Shown: positions 28,582-39,414, counted from the first letter of the stretch. The stretch is DNA of 64,000 nt from Novispirillum itersonii (GCF_014205675.1 NZ_JACIIX010000003.1:1-64000); one strand, 5' to 3'. Translations and numbers: made by a program. The notes: generated by a model from the letters alone, not told the origin.

Positions 28582-29349
28582 ATGCCCGAGTTAGAGACCC
28601 TCGCCCAGCAGATCGGCACTCTGTATGACGATGCGGCCCGCAAAGGATTTGACCTGAAGCCGATCCCGGTTTTCGACACCCGCCATGATGTGGTGAACAC
28701 CCTCTACTTCCGCCCGACCGGCGTTGACCGCACCGTCCGACCGGTCGAGGACGAGGAGCTTCTGGCGGTCGGGACCTATGACCTCAGCGGCCGGGATCCG
28801 ATTGCCCGGACCATGCTGCTGACACTGGAAACCGCCGTCGAGAAGATTCCCGGTTTTCTCAAGCTGGCCCCGGACGTGAAGTGCATCATCCCGGTCAATG
28901 CCGCCCTGCTGCATCACCGGGAGACCGCCTCGCTGTTCACCACCTTCTGCCGGTCTCACGCCCGGCATCTGACCTCAGCCCTGATTTTTGAAGTGGTGAA
29001 CATCACCGGGGATCAGGCCATGAGTCACCTCGATGAAATCGCCCTTCTGCTCTATCCGTTCTGCCTGACCTATTCCGCCCGGATCGCCCCGAAGACGCAG
29101 GACCTGCGGCTTTACGCCTCCTGCAATTACAGTGGCATTGCGCTGGACCTGAAAGGCAAGCCGTGGCCGATGAAAGCGGTCGGCGGCTACTTCGAGGATC
29201 TGGTCAGCCGCAGCGAACAGCACCGCCTGAAAGCCTACTGCCATGGCATCGGTAGCGCAGAGCTGGCGGATGCCGCCCGACAGGCAGGCATCCGCTTTCT
29301 GTCCGGTCCCGGCGTCAACGACCTGTTTGGCCTGACTGTTCCGGCATGA
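28582..29349 (+). CDS. Degenerate EAL-like domain protein
   Basis: The 255-residue soluble protein looks like a stand-alone EAL fold. KPIPVFDTRHDVV corresponds to the first strand, IIPVNAALLHHRE to the svNlS strand and ALIFEVVNITGD to the lEiTE strand. LKAYCHGIGSAELADAARQAGIRFLSGPGV corresponds, in shorter pieces, to the AEGVE and QGY segments. The Glu-Ala-Leu, DDFGTG and KID catalytic motifs are missing, so c-di-GMP hydrolysis is unlikely; it may bind a nucleotide or a protein. No membrane or GGDEF part is present. The family assignment is by eye. Confidence 0.6.
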   Translation: MPELETLAQQIGTLYDDAARKGFDLKPIPVFDTRHDVVNTLYFRPTGVDRTVRPVEDEELLAVGTYDLSGRDPIARTMLLTLETAVEKIPGFLKLAPDVKCIIPVNAALLHHRETASLFTTFCRSHARHLTSALIFEVVNITGDQAMSHLDEIALLLYPFCLTYSARIAPKTQDLRLYASCNYSGIALDLKGKPWPMKAVGGYFEDLVSRSEQHRLKAYCHGIGSAELADAARQAGIRFLSGPGVNDLFGLTVPA

Positions 29350-30585
29350 TCAGCGCCCTGCCCCGGTTTTGGGCAGGAACACCGTCACCAGCCCCAGCAG
29401 CGGCAGGAACGAGGTCAGCGTATAGACCCAGACAATGCCGTACTGATCGGCCAGTTGCCCCAGCCCGGCCGCCCCAAGGCCGCCGATGCCGAACATCAGG
29501 CCAAACATCAGCCCGGACACCAACCCGACCCGGCCCGGCACCGCTTCCTGCGCATAGACCACCAGCGCCGCAAAAGCCGATGACATGATCAGCCCCACCG
29601 TACTGGCCAGCACCGCTGTCCAGAACAGATTGGCATAGGGCAGCGCCAGCGCGAACGGAGCAACGCCGAGGAACGAAATCCAGATCACCGCCCGGCGCCC
29701 GATCCGGTCCCCCACCGGTCCGCCGACAAAGGTGCCGACCGCCACAGACGCCAGAAAGACAAACAGCAGGATCTGACTTTCCTGTGTGCTCAGGCCAAAG
29801 CGCTGAATCAGGTAGAAGGTGAAGTAGTTGGTCAGCGACGCGATATAGACAAACTTGGCGAAGACCAGCGCGCAGATCACCACAATCGCCTGAATGACCT
29901 GACGGCGGCCCAATCCTTCCCCTTTCTTCCCGGCCAGTCCCTTCAGCTGGGCCTGACCGTGGGTCAGCGTCCAGCCGGTCAGGCGGAACAGCACCCAGAT
30001 CGCTGCCACGGCGGCGACGGAGAACCACGCCACCGCATGCTGCCCGTATGGAATCACGATGATGGCCGTCAACAGCGGACCAATCGCCGACCCGGTATTC
30101 CCGCCGACCTGAAAGGTCGACTGCGCGGTCCCGAACCGCCCGCCGGACGCCATCCGGGCAACCCGCGAAGCCTCCGGATGGAAGGTCGCTGAGCCGACAC
30201 CCACCACCGCTGAGGCTACCAGCAGCATGGTATAACTGTCCGCCGTCGCCAGCAGCACGATCCCCAGCAGGGTCATCAGCATGCCCGACGGCAGCAGATA
30301 CGGCATCGGATGTTTGTCGGTATACAGCCCGACCCACGGCTGGAGCAGCGAGGCCGTAATCTGATAGGTCAGGGCAATCAGGCCGATCTCGCTGAAGCTG
30401 AGGGCAAACTGCATTTTCAGCATCGGGAAGATCGACGGCAGCATCGCCTGAATCATGTCATTCAGCAGATGCGCCACCGCCGCCGCGCCGACAATACGCA
30501 CATAGAAGGTGCCCTTCTCCGGCCCGGCCTGCGCCGGAACCGACAGGACATCCGTGGACTCGAGAACCGCTGCTTTCGCTGTCAT
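29350..30585 (-). CDS. fsr: Fosmidomycin-resistance-type MFS exporter
   Basis: The 411-residue inner-membrane transporter closely follows E. coli Fsr: AHLLNDMIQAMLPSIFPMLK, then IALTYQITASLLQPWVGLYT and TDKHPMP, and the strongly diagnostic FHPEASRVARMASGGRFG and FQVGGNTGSAIGPL. Fsr proteins export fosmidomycin and other small molecules. The start at 30585 matches the family N-terminus; an upstream in-frame extension to 30747 crosses the promoter region. It is divergent from an AraC regulator, which probably controls it. Confidence 0.9.
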   Translation of the reverse strand: MTAKAAVLESTDVLSVPAQAGPEKGTFYVRIVGAAAVAHLLNDMIQAMLPSIFPMLKMQFALSFSEIGLIALTYQITASLLQPWVGLYTDKHPMPYLLPSGMLMTLLGIVLLATADSYTMLLVASAVVGVGSATFHPEASRVARMASGGRFGTAQSTFQVGGNTGSAIGPLLTAIIVIPYGQHAVAWFSVAAVAAIWVLFRLTGWTLTHGQAQLKGLAGKKGEGLGRRQVIQAIVVICALVFAKFVYIASLTNYFTFYLIQRFGLSTQESQILLFVFLASVAVGTFVGGPVGDRIGRRAVIWISFLGVAPFALALPYANLFWTAVLASTVGLIMSSAFAALVVYAQEAVPGRVGLVSGLMFGLMFGIGGLGAAGLGQLADQYGIVWVYTLTSFLPLLGLVTVFLPKTGAGR

Positions 30586-30678
30586 GGGATACGTCCGGAC
30601 GACAAGGAACGGGAACCAGTCAGAACCGGGAGACTCCGCCGTGACTGGAACCACTCTAATGGGCAGCAGTATAGAAAA

Positions 30679-30730
30679 GGCAGAAATGGCCGTCTCGCTC
30701 CCTTCTGCCAACTGTTGTAGAGTTTCTGCC
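30679..30730. promoter_or_regulatory. Three TTCTGCC sites between fsr and the AraC gene
   Basis: GGCAGAAA lies at 30679-30686 and the complementary TTCTGCC at 30703-30709 and again at 30724-30730. The last two are in direct orientation exactly 21 bases apart, two helical turns, the usual spacing of AraC-family half-sites. The last copy touches the start codon of the AraC gene. Confidence 0.5.
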
Positions 30731-31540
30731 ATGTCGACAGCCCCCACAGACCCGCACGAGATTTTTCAGGATCAGCCCCTGCCTCTGGTGGCCATCGAAA
30801 GTGCCTGGCCCGGCGGATCGTCCACCGGCTGGCATTCTCACTCGTGGGGGCAGCTGCTGTATGCGATCCGGGGGGTGATGGTCATTCAGGCAGAGGCCGG
30901 GACATGGGTCGTGCCGTCCAACCGCGCCCTGTGGATGGCGGCCGGACTGCGCCATACCGTGAAAATGTCCGGGGCCGTGGATATGCGGACCGCCTATATT
31001 GACACGCAGATCTTCCCAGACCTGCCGGGGCACCCCTGCGTCATCAACGTTTCCCCCCTGCTGCGGGAGCTTCTGGTGGAAGCGGTGCGGGTGCCCCGCA
31101 ATCAGCCCCCGACCGCCAGAAACCAGCGGCTGGTCTGGCTGATCGTCGATGAGCTGCGGGCCTCCGGCACCGTTGGCCTGCACCTGCCCATGCCGGGGCA
31201 CCCGCATCTGCAGCGGCTCTGCCAATCCCTGATCGATCACCCCTCTGACCGGTCCGGTGCGCAGGAATGGTCGGCACGGATCGGGGTGGCCGAACGGACC
31301 CTGCACCGGCTGTTTTCGCAGGAAACCGGCATGACCTTCGCCCAATGGCGGGAGCAGGCCCGGCTGCTGTCGGCCCTGCGGGATATCGCCGCCGGTAAAA
31401 AAGGCATCGAGATTGCCCTGAACTGTGGATATTCCAGCCAAAGCGCCTTTTCGGCGATGTTCCGCCGCCACTTCGGCCTGTCTCCGTCTGATTTCTACCG
31501 TCAGATCTCTTCGGATGATCCCCCTGCGCATTCCCCCTGA
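30731..31540 (+). CDS. AraC-family transcriptional regulator
   Basis: The 269-residue protein has an N-terminal cupin sensor domain (GWHSHSWGQLLYAIRGVMVI, with His residues of a cupin site). The C-terminal AraC DNA-binding domain has WSARIGVAERTLHRLFSQET in the first helix-turn-helix. The second is IEIALNCGYSSQSAFSAMFRRHFG followed by SPSDFYR. The start at 30731 begins the conserved region. It is divergent from fsr, 145 bases away, so it is the likely activator or repressor of the exporter. Ligand unknown. Confidence 0.9.
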   Translation: MSTAPTDPHEIFQDQPLPLVAIESAWPGGSSTGWHSHSWGQLLYAIRGVMVIQAEAGTWVVPSNRALWMAAGLRHTVKMSGAVDMRTAYIDTQIFPDLPGHPCVINVSPLLRELLVEAVRVPRNQPPTARNQRLVWLIVDELRASGTVGLHLPMPGHPHLQRLCQSLIDHPSDRSGAQEWSARIGVAERTLHRLFSQETGMTFAQWREQARLLSALRDIAAGKKGIEIALNCGYSSQSAFSAMFRRHFGLSPSDFYRQISSDDPPAHSP

Positions 31541-31603
31541 CGGACGGTCCGGCCCGCACATCGTCACACGCTTATAAACCCGGTGGACGGAGAAATGGTT
31601 TAC

Positions 31604-31618
31604 TCTGACACTGTCAGA
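31604..31618 (+). promoter_or_regulatory. Perfect dyad upstream of the second solute-binding protein gene
   Basis: TCTGACA-C-TGTCAGA is a perfect 7-1-7 inverted repeat located 48 bases before the start codon at 31666. It could be an operator; a short mRNA hairpin is the alternative. Confidence 0.35.
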
Positions 31619-31665
31619 AAAGGTCCAGCATCCTTCACGGTCGGGCCACAGCAGGGGGCATCACC

Positions 31666-32496
31666 ATGGCTGCGGCGCCATCTGCGGCTTCTCTTCCCGT
31701 CTCACGGTCCGGCCACCGTCGCCGGATCCGCCGGGCGTTGCTGGCCCTGTCACTGACGGGCCTGCTGGGCGGCACTCCTGCGGTTGCGGCCGGGCCTCTC
31801 CCGGCACCGGACACGCCGGAAGCACCGGAGAGCATCCGGCTGGCAACACTGGACTGGCCGCCCTACACCAGCGCCCGCCCGCAGCCGGGCAGCCTGCAGA
31901 CGGTGGTCCGGTCCGCCCTGTCGGCCAGCGGCATCACCCTGTCCTCCACCGTCCTGCCGTGGCGGCGGGCGATCCGGGTCGGCCTGAAAGATCCGGGCTT
32001 CCATGGCTACTTCCCGGAATATGCCTCCCCCCAGATGAACGGCCTGTGCCTGCTGAGTGACCCGATCGGTCAGGGACCGCTGGGATTGGTCCACCGGGTG
32101 GACACCCCGGTCCGCTGGTCAACCCTGCACGACCTGAAAGGGGTCCGGCTGGGGGTGGTGCAGGATTACATCAATACGGATGCGCTGGACGCCCTGCTGC
32201 GCCTCGGGGAGTTGCAGGCGGAAACCGCCATGGATGATGCCACCAACCTGCGCAAGGTGCTCGGCCGCCGCATTGATGCCGCCGTTATTGATCTGGCGGT
32301 CTTTCACTTCCTGATCCAGTCCGAGGCCGATCTCCGTCCCTCGGCGGATCTTCTGGTGGCATCCCCGCAGAGTCTGGAGATGAAGACACTGCACGTCTGT
32401 TTCCGCCCGACGGCGGAAGGCGAGCGGTTGCGCGACCGCTTCAATGCCGGCCTGAAGACCCTGCACATGTCTCCGTTCTCTCAGCCAACCCGATAG
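31666..32496 (+). CDS. Orphan periplasmic solute-binding protein, family 3 (paralogue)
   Basis: The 276-residue protein has an arginine-rich N-region and signal peptide ending TPAVAAG. The mature part matches the protein at 2166-3068: LDWPPYTS, PWRRAIRVGL, TLHDLKGVRLGVVQDYINT, ATNLRKVLGRRIDAAVIDLAVF and LHVCFRPTAEGERLRDRFNAGL. Neither gene has an adjacent ABC permease or ATPase. AGGGGG precedes the ATG. Ligand unknown; an amino acid or small dicarboxylate would fit the family. Confidence 0.78.
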   Translation: MAAAPSAASLPVSRSGHRRRIRRALLALSLTGLLGGTPAVAAGPLPAPDTPEAPESIRLATLDWPPYTSARPQPGSLQTVVRSALSASGITLSSTVLPWRRAIRVGLKDPGFHGYFPEYASPQMNGLCLLSDPIGQGPLGLVHRVDTPVRWSTLHDLKGVRLGVVQDYINTDALDALLRLGELQAETAMDDATNLRKVLGRRIDAAVIDLAVFHFLIQSEADLRPSADLLVASPQSLEMKTLHVCFRPTAEGERLRDRFNAGLKTLHMSPFSQPTR

Positions 32497-32511
32497 GCCC
32501 GGCCCGGACAC

Positions 32512-32542
32512 AAAAAAGGGCCATCCCATCGGGATGACCCTT
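32512..32542. terminator. Terminator between solute-binding protein gene and groEL
   Basis: AAGGGCCATCCC (32516-32527) and GGGATGACCCTT (32531-32542) form a 12-bp stem with one mismatch. On the minus strand a run of T residues follows, ending groESL; it may also stop the plus-strand gene. Confidence 0.85.
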
Positions 32543-32622
32543 CTCTGTACTTTGGGGTAACGCGGAATGCGTCACGGCCCTGATCGGGGTGGGCCCCGGC
32601 TGATGCCGGAGCCCGCAGCCGA

Positions 32623-34308
<1,686 letters not shown>

Positions 34309-34325
34309 TCAGGCGACCGGAAGCC

Positions 34326-34616
34326 TTAGGCTTCCAGAATCCCCATGATGTCGGATTCCTTCATGATCAGGAGATCCGCGCCGTCGATCTTCACTTCGGT
34401 GCCGGACCACTTGCCGAACAGCACGGTGTCACCGGCCTTGACGTCCAGAGCAATCAGCTTGCCATCTTCGCCGCGAGCGCCGGCGCCGACAGCCACCACG
34501 GTGCCCTGCATCGGCTTTTCCTTGGCGGTGTCCGGGATAATGATCCCGCCAGCGGTCTTTTCTTCAGATTCAACGCGCTTCACCAGCACGCGATCGTGCA
34601 GCGGACGAAACTTCAT
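34326..34616 (-). CDS. groES: Co-chaperonin GroES
   Basis: The 96-residue lid protein starts [20 protein letters not shown]. It contains the mobile loop [16 protein letters not shown] with the GIII segment that contacts GroEL, and ends [15 protein letters not shown]. The start at 34616 matches the family; a longer reading frame to 34688 would cross the CIRCE element. It is first in the groESL operon. Confidence 0.98.
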   Translation of the reverse strand: MKFRPLHDRVLVKRVESEEKTAGGIIIPDTAKEKPMQGTVVAVGAGARGEDGKLIALDVKAGDTVLFGKWSGTEVKIDGADLLIMKESDIMGILEA

Positions 34617-34681
34617 AATGGGTCCTCCAATTGAGCGTTGCCCAGTTTGAAAGTATGACTCCGACGGAGAGCCTAAACAGC

Positions 34682-34708
34682 TTAGCACTCCCCACAGTCG
34701 AGTGCCAA
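34682..34708 (-). promoter_or_regulatory. CIRCE operator for HrcA
   Basis: TTAGCACTC-N9-GAGTGCCAA matches the CIRCE consensus TTAGCACTC-N9-GAGTGCTAA with a single changed base. It sits just downstream of the -10 element of the groESL promoter, where HrcA binding would block transcription until heat shock. Confidence 0.95.
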
Positions 34709-34709
34709 A

Positions 34710-34738
34710 GAGGTAGTCTGCCCGCTGCCCGAAGTCAA
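34710..34738 (-). promoter_or_regulatory. groESL promoter
   Basis: On the minus strand TTGACT (complement of 34733-34738), 17 bases and TACCTC (complement of 34710-34715). The -35 with flanking C (CTTGACT) and the C-rich -10 would also suit the heat-shock sigma factor RpoH, giving possible dual control with CIRCE. Confidence 0.6.
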
Positions 34739-34790
34739 GAGGGGCAGCCCACAGTCAGGCCGCCCCTCTCTCCGCTTTTCTGCACAGGCC

Positions 34791-35243
34791 TCAGATCGCC
34801 GAGGCGGCAAAGCTTTTCAGACAGTCCGGCACCGCCATCCGCCGCCCGCTCATATCACGGCTCTCAATCCAGCTCGACAGCCGGTTTTCCGGGGCGGTGC
34901 GGTCAGGATAGAAGGTGATATCCAGCACACAGCGCCCGGTCACGAACTGCCAGACCTCGGCAGGCTGTTCCCGCCGGATATAGGTCGGCTCCCCCAGCAG
35001 GGAACTGATGGTGGCAGGCGGACGGCTTTTCAGCTCTTCTTCCTTCGGCACCACCTTGATCGGGGCCCGGTGCGGCACCCCCGGCATGATGTAGGCATTC
35101 TGCTGATCCGGCCCCTGCGCCGTCTGCGGGCCGCCACAGGCCACCGGCAGCAGACACAGCGCCAGAACAGCCGCCCGGCGGAGAACCGGACGCAGCGACT
35201 CGGGCCGGGACAGCAGCGGAAACGGCATCAGGGCGAGGGACAT
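34791..35243 (-). CDS. Conserved lipoprotein of unknown function
   Basis: The 150-residue protein has a signal sequence ending in the lipobox LLPVAC, so it is probably lipidated and outer-membrane anchored. The conserved part is ISSLLGEPTYIRREQPAEVW then CVLDITFYPD, a pattern somewhat like the SmpA/BamE fold (LGxPxxxRxExxxxxW). It has two or three cysteines in the mature part. The start at 35243 has GGAG upstream. It lies 51 bases after the EI24 gene and may be co-transcribed with it. Confidence 0.75.
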   Translation of the reverse strand: MSLALMPFPLLSRPESLRPVLRRAAVLALCLLPVACGGPQTAQGPDQQNAYIMPGVPHRAPIKVVPKEEELKSRPPATISSLLGEPTYIRREQPAEVWQFVTGRCVLDITFYPDRTAPENRLSSWIESRDMSGRRMAVPDCLKSFAASAI

Positions 35244-35294
35244 GGCGGACTCTCCGGACATGGGGCGGGTCTGATAAGGCACGGGGCCAGGCGG

Positions 35295-35957
35295 TCAGGC
35301 CGCCGGGCGCAGACGCTGCACCATATGCACCATCACCGCAACCCCGATGATCGGAGCCAGCAGATTCACCCCGGGGATCACCAGCAGACCGGCCAGCACC
35401 ATCCCGGTGCCCCAGATCCGCAGCCGGTGGGTGCGGCGCAGGGCCGCCACCTCGGTCTTCGCCATCCGCCGCAGCGCCGCCAGTTCAAAATATTCCCGGC
35501 TGAGCAGATAGCCGTTGAGGACGGCAAAGACCGCCAGATTGACCACCGGCACCAGATACAGCGGCAGCACCAGCAGGTTAAGCCCGACAGTCAGCCCCAA
35601 CAGGCGCAGGCCGTCCAAAACGGCGGTCAGGACCGGGGTCTGCCGGGCCGGAGGCAGGCCGGGGTAATCCCGCCGCTCCACCGCTGTCGCCACCGTATCC
35701 AGAAACAGACTGAGAAACGCCGAGACCGTCCCCGGAAACAGCAGCCACGCCACCATCACCGCCGCCAGACCACCCAGCACATCAATCGTCATATCCACCC
35801 ACGGCATTGCCGTCAGCGCCGCCGTTGACAGCGCCCAGACCGTCACCCCGAACAGGGCGGCAAAGATGACAATCGCCGCCACCACCGACAGGGCCAGCAT
35901 CTTGCGGATCGCCGGATCCCCAAGGTCGGACAGAGCCTTCCAGAACATCGCAATCAC
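35295..35957 (-). CDS. EI24-domain membrane protein (CysZ-like)
   Basis: The roughly 220-residue protein has four to five long hydrophobic segments and the EI24/CysZ features PLYLVPVVNLAVFAVLNGYLLSREYFELAALRR, given here in part: LNGYLLSREYFELAALRR. CysZ is a sulfate permease in enterobacteria; other family members are of unknown role. The start is probably GTG at 35957 after AGAGGAG; ATG at 35948 is the alternative. Confidence 0.8.
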   Translation of the reverse strand: MIAMFWKALSDLGDPAIRKMLALSVVAAIVIFAALFGVTVWALSTAALTAMPWVDMTIDVLGGLAAVMVAWLLFPGTVSAFLSLFLDTVATAVERRDYPGLPPARQTPVLTAVLDGLRLLGLTVGLNLLVLPLYLVPVVNLAVFAVLNGYLLSREYFELAALRRMAKTEVAALRRTHRLRIWGTGMVLAGLLVIPGVNLLAPIIGVAVMVHMVQRLRPAA

Positions 35958-36336
35958 GCTGTCGCACTCCTCTTGTCTCAGGCCCGTCTTTTGTGGCCTC
36001 AGGATCACCCCGGCGCCGCCCGGTGCGGCCACATTGGCGGTGAAGATCAAAAAAACAACCAAAAAGCAGACCAAAAGGTCTTGCTGTCTCTGTTTCAGGC
36101 CTTGTTCAACCTTAGACCGTCTGTATACTCCGCCGCCGCTGAACAGGTCTTCTGCACCGGCTGCCTTCATTTGGCATTGCGACCCCGCCATCCGCAAGAT
36201 GCCGGACGGAAGAGAGAGCGGTCCCGCCCCACGCGATGCACCGCCATCCTGTCCCGCAGATGACCGACAGAACCGTCACCGGCACAGGCCCCGGGTGGGG
36301 CGGTTCAGAGACTTGAATGAACAGGACCCCGCCGCC
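35958..36336. other. Divergent intergenic region between EI24 and PfkB genes
   Basis: This 379-base gap has an A-rich segment at 36047-36076 and a promoter for the PfkB gene at 36102-36129, giving a leader of about 200 bases. I see no operator palindrome and no convincing small coding frame. Confidence 0.4.
36102..36129 (+). promoter_or_regulatory. Promoter of the PfkB-family kinase gene
   Basis: TTGTTC (36102-36107), a 16-base spacer and TATACT (36124-36129). The -10 is a five-of-six match. Confidence 0.5.
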
Positions 36337-37329
36337 ATGACCACGCCCCGTTTTGCCGTTGCCGCCATCGGGAACGCCATTGTCGATATTCTGGCCCATG
36401 CCGATGACGCCTTCCTCGCCGGCCGCGGCATGGCCAAGGGCGGCATGATGCTGATTGACGGGCCCACCGCCGACTCGCTGTACGAGGCCATGGGCCCGGC
36501 GATCGAGGCCTCGGGCGGATCCGCCGCCAACACGGCGGCGGGCATTGCCTCCCTCGGCGGGGCGGTGGCCTATGTCGGCAAGGTCAACGGTGACCTGCTG
36601 GGCAAGGTGTTCACCCACGATATCCGCGCCATCGGCGTGCATTTTGACACCCCGGCCCTGACCGACGGCCCGGCCACCGCCCGCTGCATGGTGCTGATCA
36701 CCCCCGATGCCGAGCGGACCATGAACACCTATCTGGGCGCCTGCACCCGGATGACCCCGGACGATATTGACGAAACCGTCATCGCTGATGCCGCCGTCAC
36801 CTATGTGGAGGGCTATCTGTGGGACCAGCCGGACGCCAAGCAGGCGATCCTGAAAGCCGCCAAAGCCGCCCGCGCCGCCGGACGCAAGGTGGCGCTGTCC
36901 CTGTCTGATGCCTTTTGTGTGGACCGTCACCGGGCCGAGTTTCTCGACCTGATCGCCACCAGCGTTGACATCCTGTTCGCCAACGAACAGGAGATTTGTC
37001 ATCTTTATGGGGTTGCATCTTTCGACGAAGCAGTGGAAAAGGTGCGCGGTCAGGTGGGGCTTGCGGCGTTGACCCGCGGGGCCGCCGGTTCGGTGGTGGT
37101 GACGGCAGACCAGACGGTCGAGGTTGTCGCCCATGTTCCGGATGCGGTGGTGGATACCACCGGGGCCGGCGATCTGTATGCCGCCGGTTTCCTTCACGGC
37201 CTGACCACCGGGCGACCGCTGACCGACTGCGCCCGTCTGGGCGGCCTCTGTGCCGCCGAATGCATCAGTCACGTCGGTCCCCGTCCGCAGGTGTCGCTGG
37301 CGGACCTCGTTAAACGGCATCTTGGCTGA
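36337..37329 (+). CDS. PfkB-family kinase, probable adenosine kinase
   Basis: The 330-residue ribokinase-fold enzyme opens VAAIGNAIVDILAHADD. It has GGSAANTAAGIASLGGAVAYVGKVN for sugar binding and the C-terminal catalytic motif DTTGAGDLYAAGFLHGL with the base Asp. The N-terminal GNAIVDI and long GMxLID-like segment are typical of bacterial adenosine/ribokinase-like proteins that recycle nucleosides. Substrate is inferred from the family only. ATG at 36337; TTG at 36313 in frame is a less likely start. It is 121 bases upstream of typA. Confidence 0.88.
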   Translation: MTTPRFAVAAIGNAIVDILAHADDAFLAGRGMAKGGMMLIDGPTADSLYEAMGPAIEASGGSAANTAAGIASLGGAVAYVGKVNGDLLGKVFTHDIRAIGVHFDTPALTDGPATARCMVLITPDAERTMNTYLGACTRMTPDDIDETVIADAAVTYVEGYLWDQPDAKQAILKAAKAARAAGRKVALSLSDAFCVDRHRAEFLDLIATSVDILFANEQEICHLYGVASFDEAVEKVRGQVGLAALTRGAAGSVVVTADQTVEVVAHVPDAVVDTTGAGDLYAAGFLHGLTTGRPLTDCARLGGLCAAECISHVGPRPQVSLADLVKRHLG

Positions 37330-37450
37330 TCTGTCCGGATCCCCTTCCGGCCTGTTCAGCCGTTCAGGATACCTCTTCTCCGGGCCGAACCGGCCCGCCC
37401 GCGTCCCCGGGGCCGCATCAGCGGCCCGCATTTAACCAATTGGAACCCTC

Positions 37451-39271
37451 ATGGACCTTCGCAATATCGCGATCATTGCCCACGTCGACCACGGGAAGAC
37501 CACCCTCGTTGACGCCATGCTGAAGCAGAGCGGAACCTTCCGCGAAAACCAGAAAGTGGCCGAGCGCGCCATGGACTCCAACGATCTGGAGCGTGAGCGC
37601 GGCATTACCATTCTGGCCAAGTGCACCTCCGTTGACTGGAACGGGCACCGCATCAACATCGTCGACACCCCGGGCCACGCCGACTTCGGCGGCGAAGTGG
37701 AACGCATCCTGTCGATGGTTGATGGCGTGGTTCTGCTGTGCGACTCCGCCGAAGGTCCGCTGCCGCAGACCAAGTTCGTGCTGGGCAAGGCCCTGAAGCT
37801 CGGCCTGCGCCCGATCGTGCTGATCAACAAGGTTGACCGTCAGGACGCCCGTCCGCACGAAGTGCATGACGAAATCTTCGACCTGTTCGCCAGCCTCGAC
37901 GCCAGCGATGAGCAGCTGGACTTCCCGACCCTGTTCGCGGTCGGCCGCGAAGGCTGGGCGGTGGAGAATCTCGACACCGACGAGCGTACGGACCTGACCC
38001 CGCTGTTCAATCTGGTGCTGCGCCATGTGCCGCCGCCGAAGCGGGATCTGGAAGCGCCGTTCTCCATGCTGGCCACCACCCTGGAAGCCGACCCGTATCT
38101 GGGCCGCATCCTGACCGGCCGCATCGCCACCGGGCGTGCCAAGGTCAACATGGCGATCAAGGCCCTTGGCCGTGACGGCAGCCTGATCGAACAGGGCCGC
38201 GCCTCCAAGATCCTCGCCTTCCGTGGCCTTCAGCGCGTGCCGCTGGACGAAGCCGAAGCCGGGGACATCATCTCCATCGCCGGTCTGACCAAGGCCAACG
38301 TGTCGGACACCATCTGCGCCCCGGATGTGACCGAAGCGCTGGAAGCCCAGCCGATCGATCCGCCGACCCTGGCGATGACCTTCACCGTCAACGACAGCCC
38401 GCTGGCCGGGACCGAAGGCGACAAGCTGACCAGCCGCGTCATCAAGGGCCGTCTGGAACGCGAAGCCGAAGGCAACGTCGCCATCCGCATCACCGAAAGC
38501 GCCGACAAGGACAGCTTCGAAGTGGCGGGCCGTGGCGAACTCCAGCTGGGCGTGCTGATCGAAACCATGCGCCGCGAAGGGTTCGAGCTGTCGATCTCCC
38601 GCCCGCGCGTGCTGTTCCGGGAAGAAAACGGCGTCCGCATGGAGCCGATCGAAGAAGTCGTCGTCGACGTCGATGAAGAATTCTCCGGCACCGTGGTCGA
38701 GAAGATGAGCCTGCGTAAGGCTGAAATGACCGACATGCGTCCGTCGGGCGGCGGCAAGACCCGCATCACCTTCCTCGCCCCGTCGCGTGGCCTGATCGGC
38801 TACCATTCGGAATTCCTGACCGATACCCGTGGCACCGGCCTGATGAACCGCCTGTTCCACAGCTACGCCCCCTATAAGGGTGCGATTGAAGGGCGCCGGA
38901 CCGGGGTTCTGATCTCCAACGCTCAGGGTGACGCCGTCGCCTATGCCCTGTTCAACCTGCTCGACCGTGGCCCGCAGTTCGTGGTCCATAACGACCGGGT
39001 ATACGAAGGCATGATCGTCGGCGAACACACCCGGTCCAACGATCTGGAAGTGAACGTCCTGAAGGGCAAGCAGCTGACCAACATCCGTGCCTCCGGCAAG
39101 GACGAGGCCGTTAAGCTGCCGCCGCCGAAGAAGATGTCGCTGGAAGAAGCGCTGTCCTACATTCAGGACGATGAGCTGGTGGAAGTGACCCCGAAGTCGA
39201 TCCGCCTGCGCAAGCGTTACCTCGACCCGAACGAGCGCAAGCGCGCCGCCAAGAAGGGCGAGTTCGAGTAA
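37451..39271 (+). CDS. typA: Translational GTPase TypA/BipA
   Basis: The 606-residue ribosome-associated GTPase has G1 AHVDHGKT at 10-17, [15 protein letters not shown] (G3), NKVD (G4) and the switch-I element LERERGITI. Domains II, III and V and the BipA-specific C-terminal domain follow, including [38 protein letters not shown] and ending in the basic [17 protein letters not shown]. It assists ribosome assembly and stress growth. Codon bias is strong. Confidence 0.98.
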   Translation: MDLRNIAIIAHVDHGKTTLVDAMLKQSGTFRENQKVAERAMDSNDLERERGITILAKCTSVDWNGHRINIVDTPGHADFGGEVERILSMVDGVVLLCDSAEGPLPQTKFVLGKALKLGLRPIVLINKVDRQDARPHEVHDEIFDLFASLDASDEQLDFPTLFAVGREGWAVENLDTDERTDLTPLFNLVLRHVPPPKRDLEAPFSMLATTLEADPYLGRILTGRIATGRAKVNMAIKALGRDGSLIEQGRASKILAFRGLQRVPLDEAEAGDIISIAGLTKANVSDTICAPDVTEALEAQPIDPPTLAMTFTVNDSPLAGTEGDKLTSRVIKGRLEREAEGNVAIRITESADKDSFEVAGRGELQLGVLIETMRREGFELSISRPRVLFREENGVRMEPIEEVVVDVDEEFSGTVVEKMSLRKAEMTDMRPSGGGKTRITFLAPSRGLIGYHSEFLTDTRGTGLMNRLFHSYAPYKGAIEGRRTGVLISNAQGDAVAYALFNLLDRGPQFVVHNDRVYEGMIVGEHTRSNDLEVNVLKGKQLTNIRASGKDEAVKLPPPKKMSLEEALSYIQDDELVEVTPKSIRLRKRYLDPNERKRAAKKGEFE

Positions 39272-39280
39272 TCAGACGGC

Positions 39281-39305
39281 CCTGCCCCCGGCTTCCGGGG
39301 GCAGG
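39281..39305 (+). other. Strong hairpin after typA, no T tract
   Basis: CCTGCCCCCGG (39281-39291), loop CTT and CCGGGGGCAGG (39295-39305) form a perfect 11-bp stem ten bases after the typA stop. It may protect the mRNA 3' end or act with the next hairpin. Confidence 0.5.
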
Positions 39306-39333
39306 ATCCCTGATGACAGAGCATCCGACAGAA

Positions 39334-39372
39334 CAGACGGGCGGTCCCTGCCGGGGCCGCCCGTCTGGTTTT
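39334..39372 (+). terminator. Terminator of typA
   Basis: CAGACGGGCGG (39334-39344) pairs with CCGCCCGTCTG (39357-39367) over 11 bp, followed by GTTTT. Confidence 0.8.
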
Positions 39373-39414
39373 AAGTCCTGAGTGTTTCAGAGATCGCCGG
39401 GCAGCGGGCCGCCG

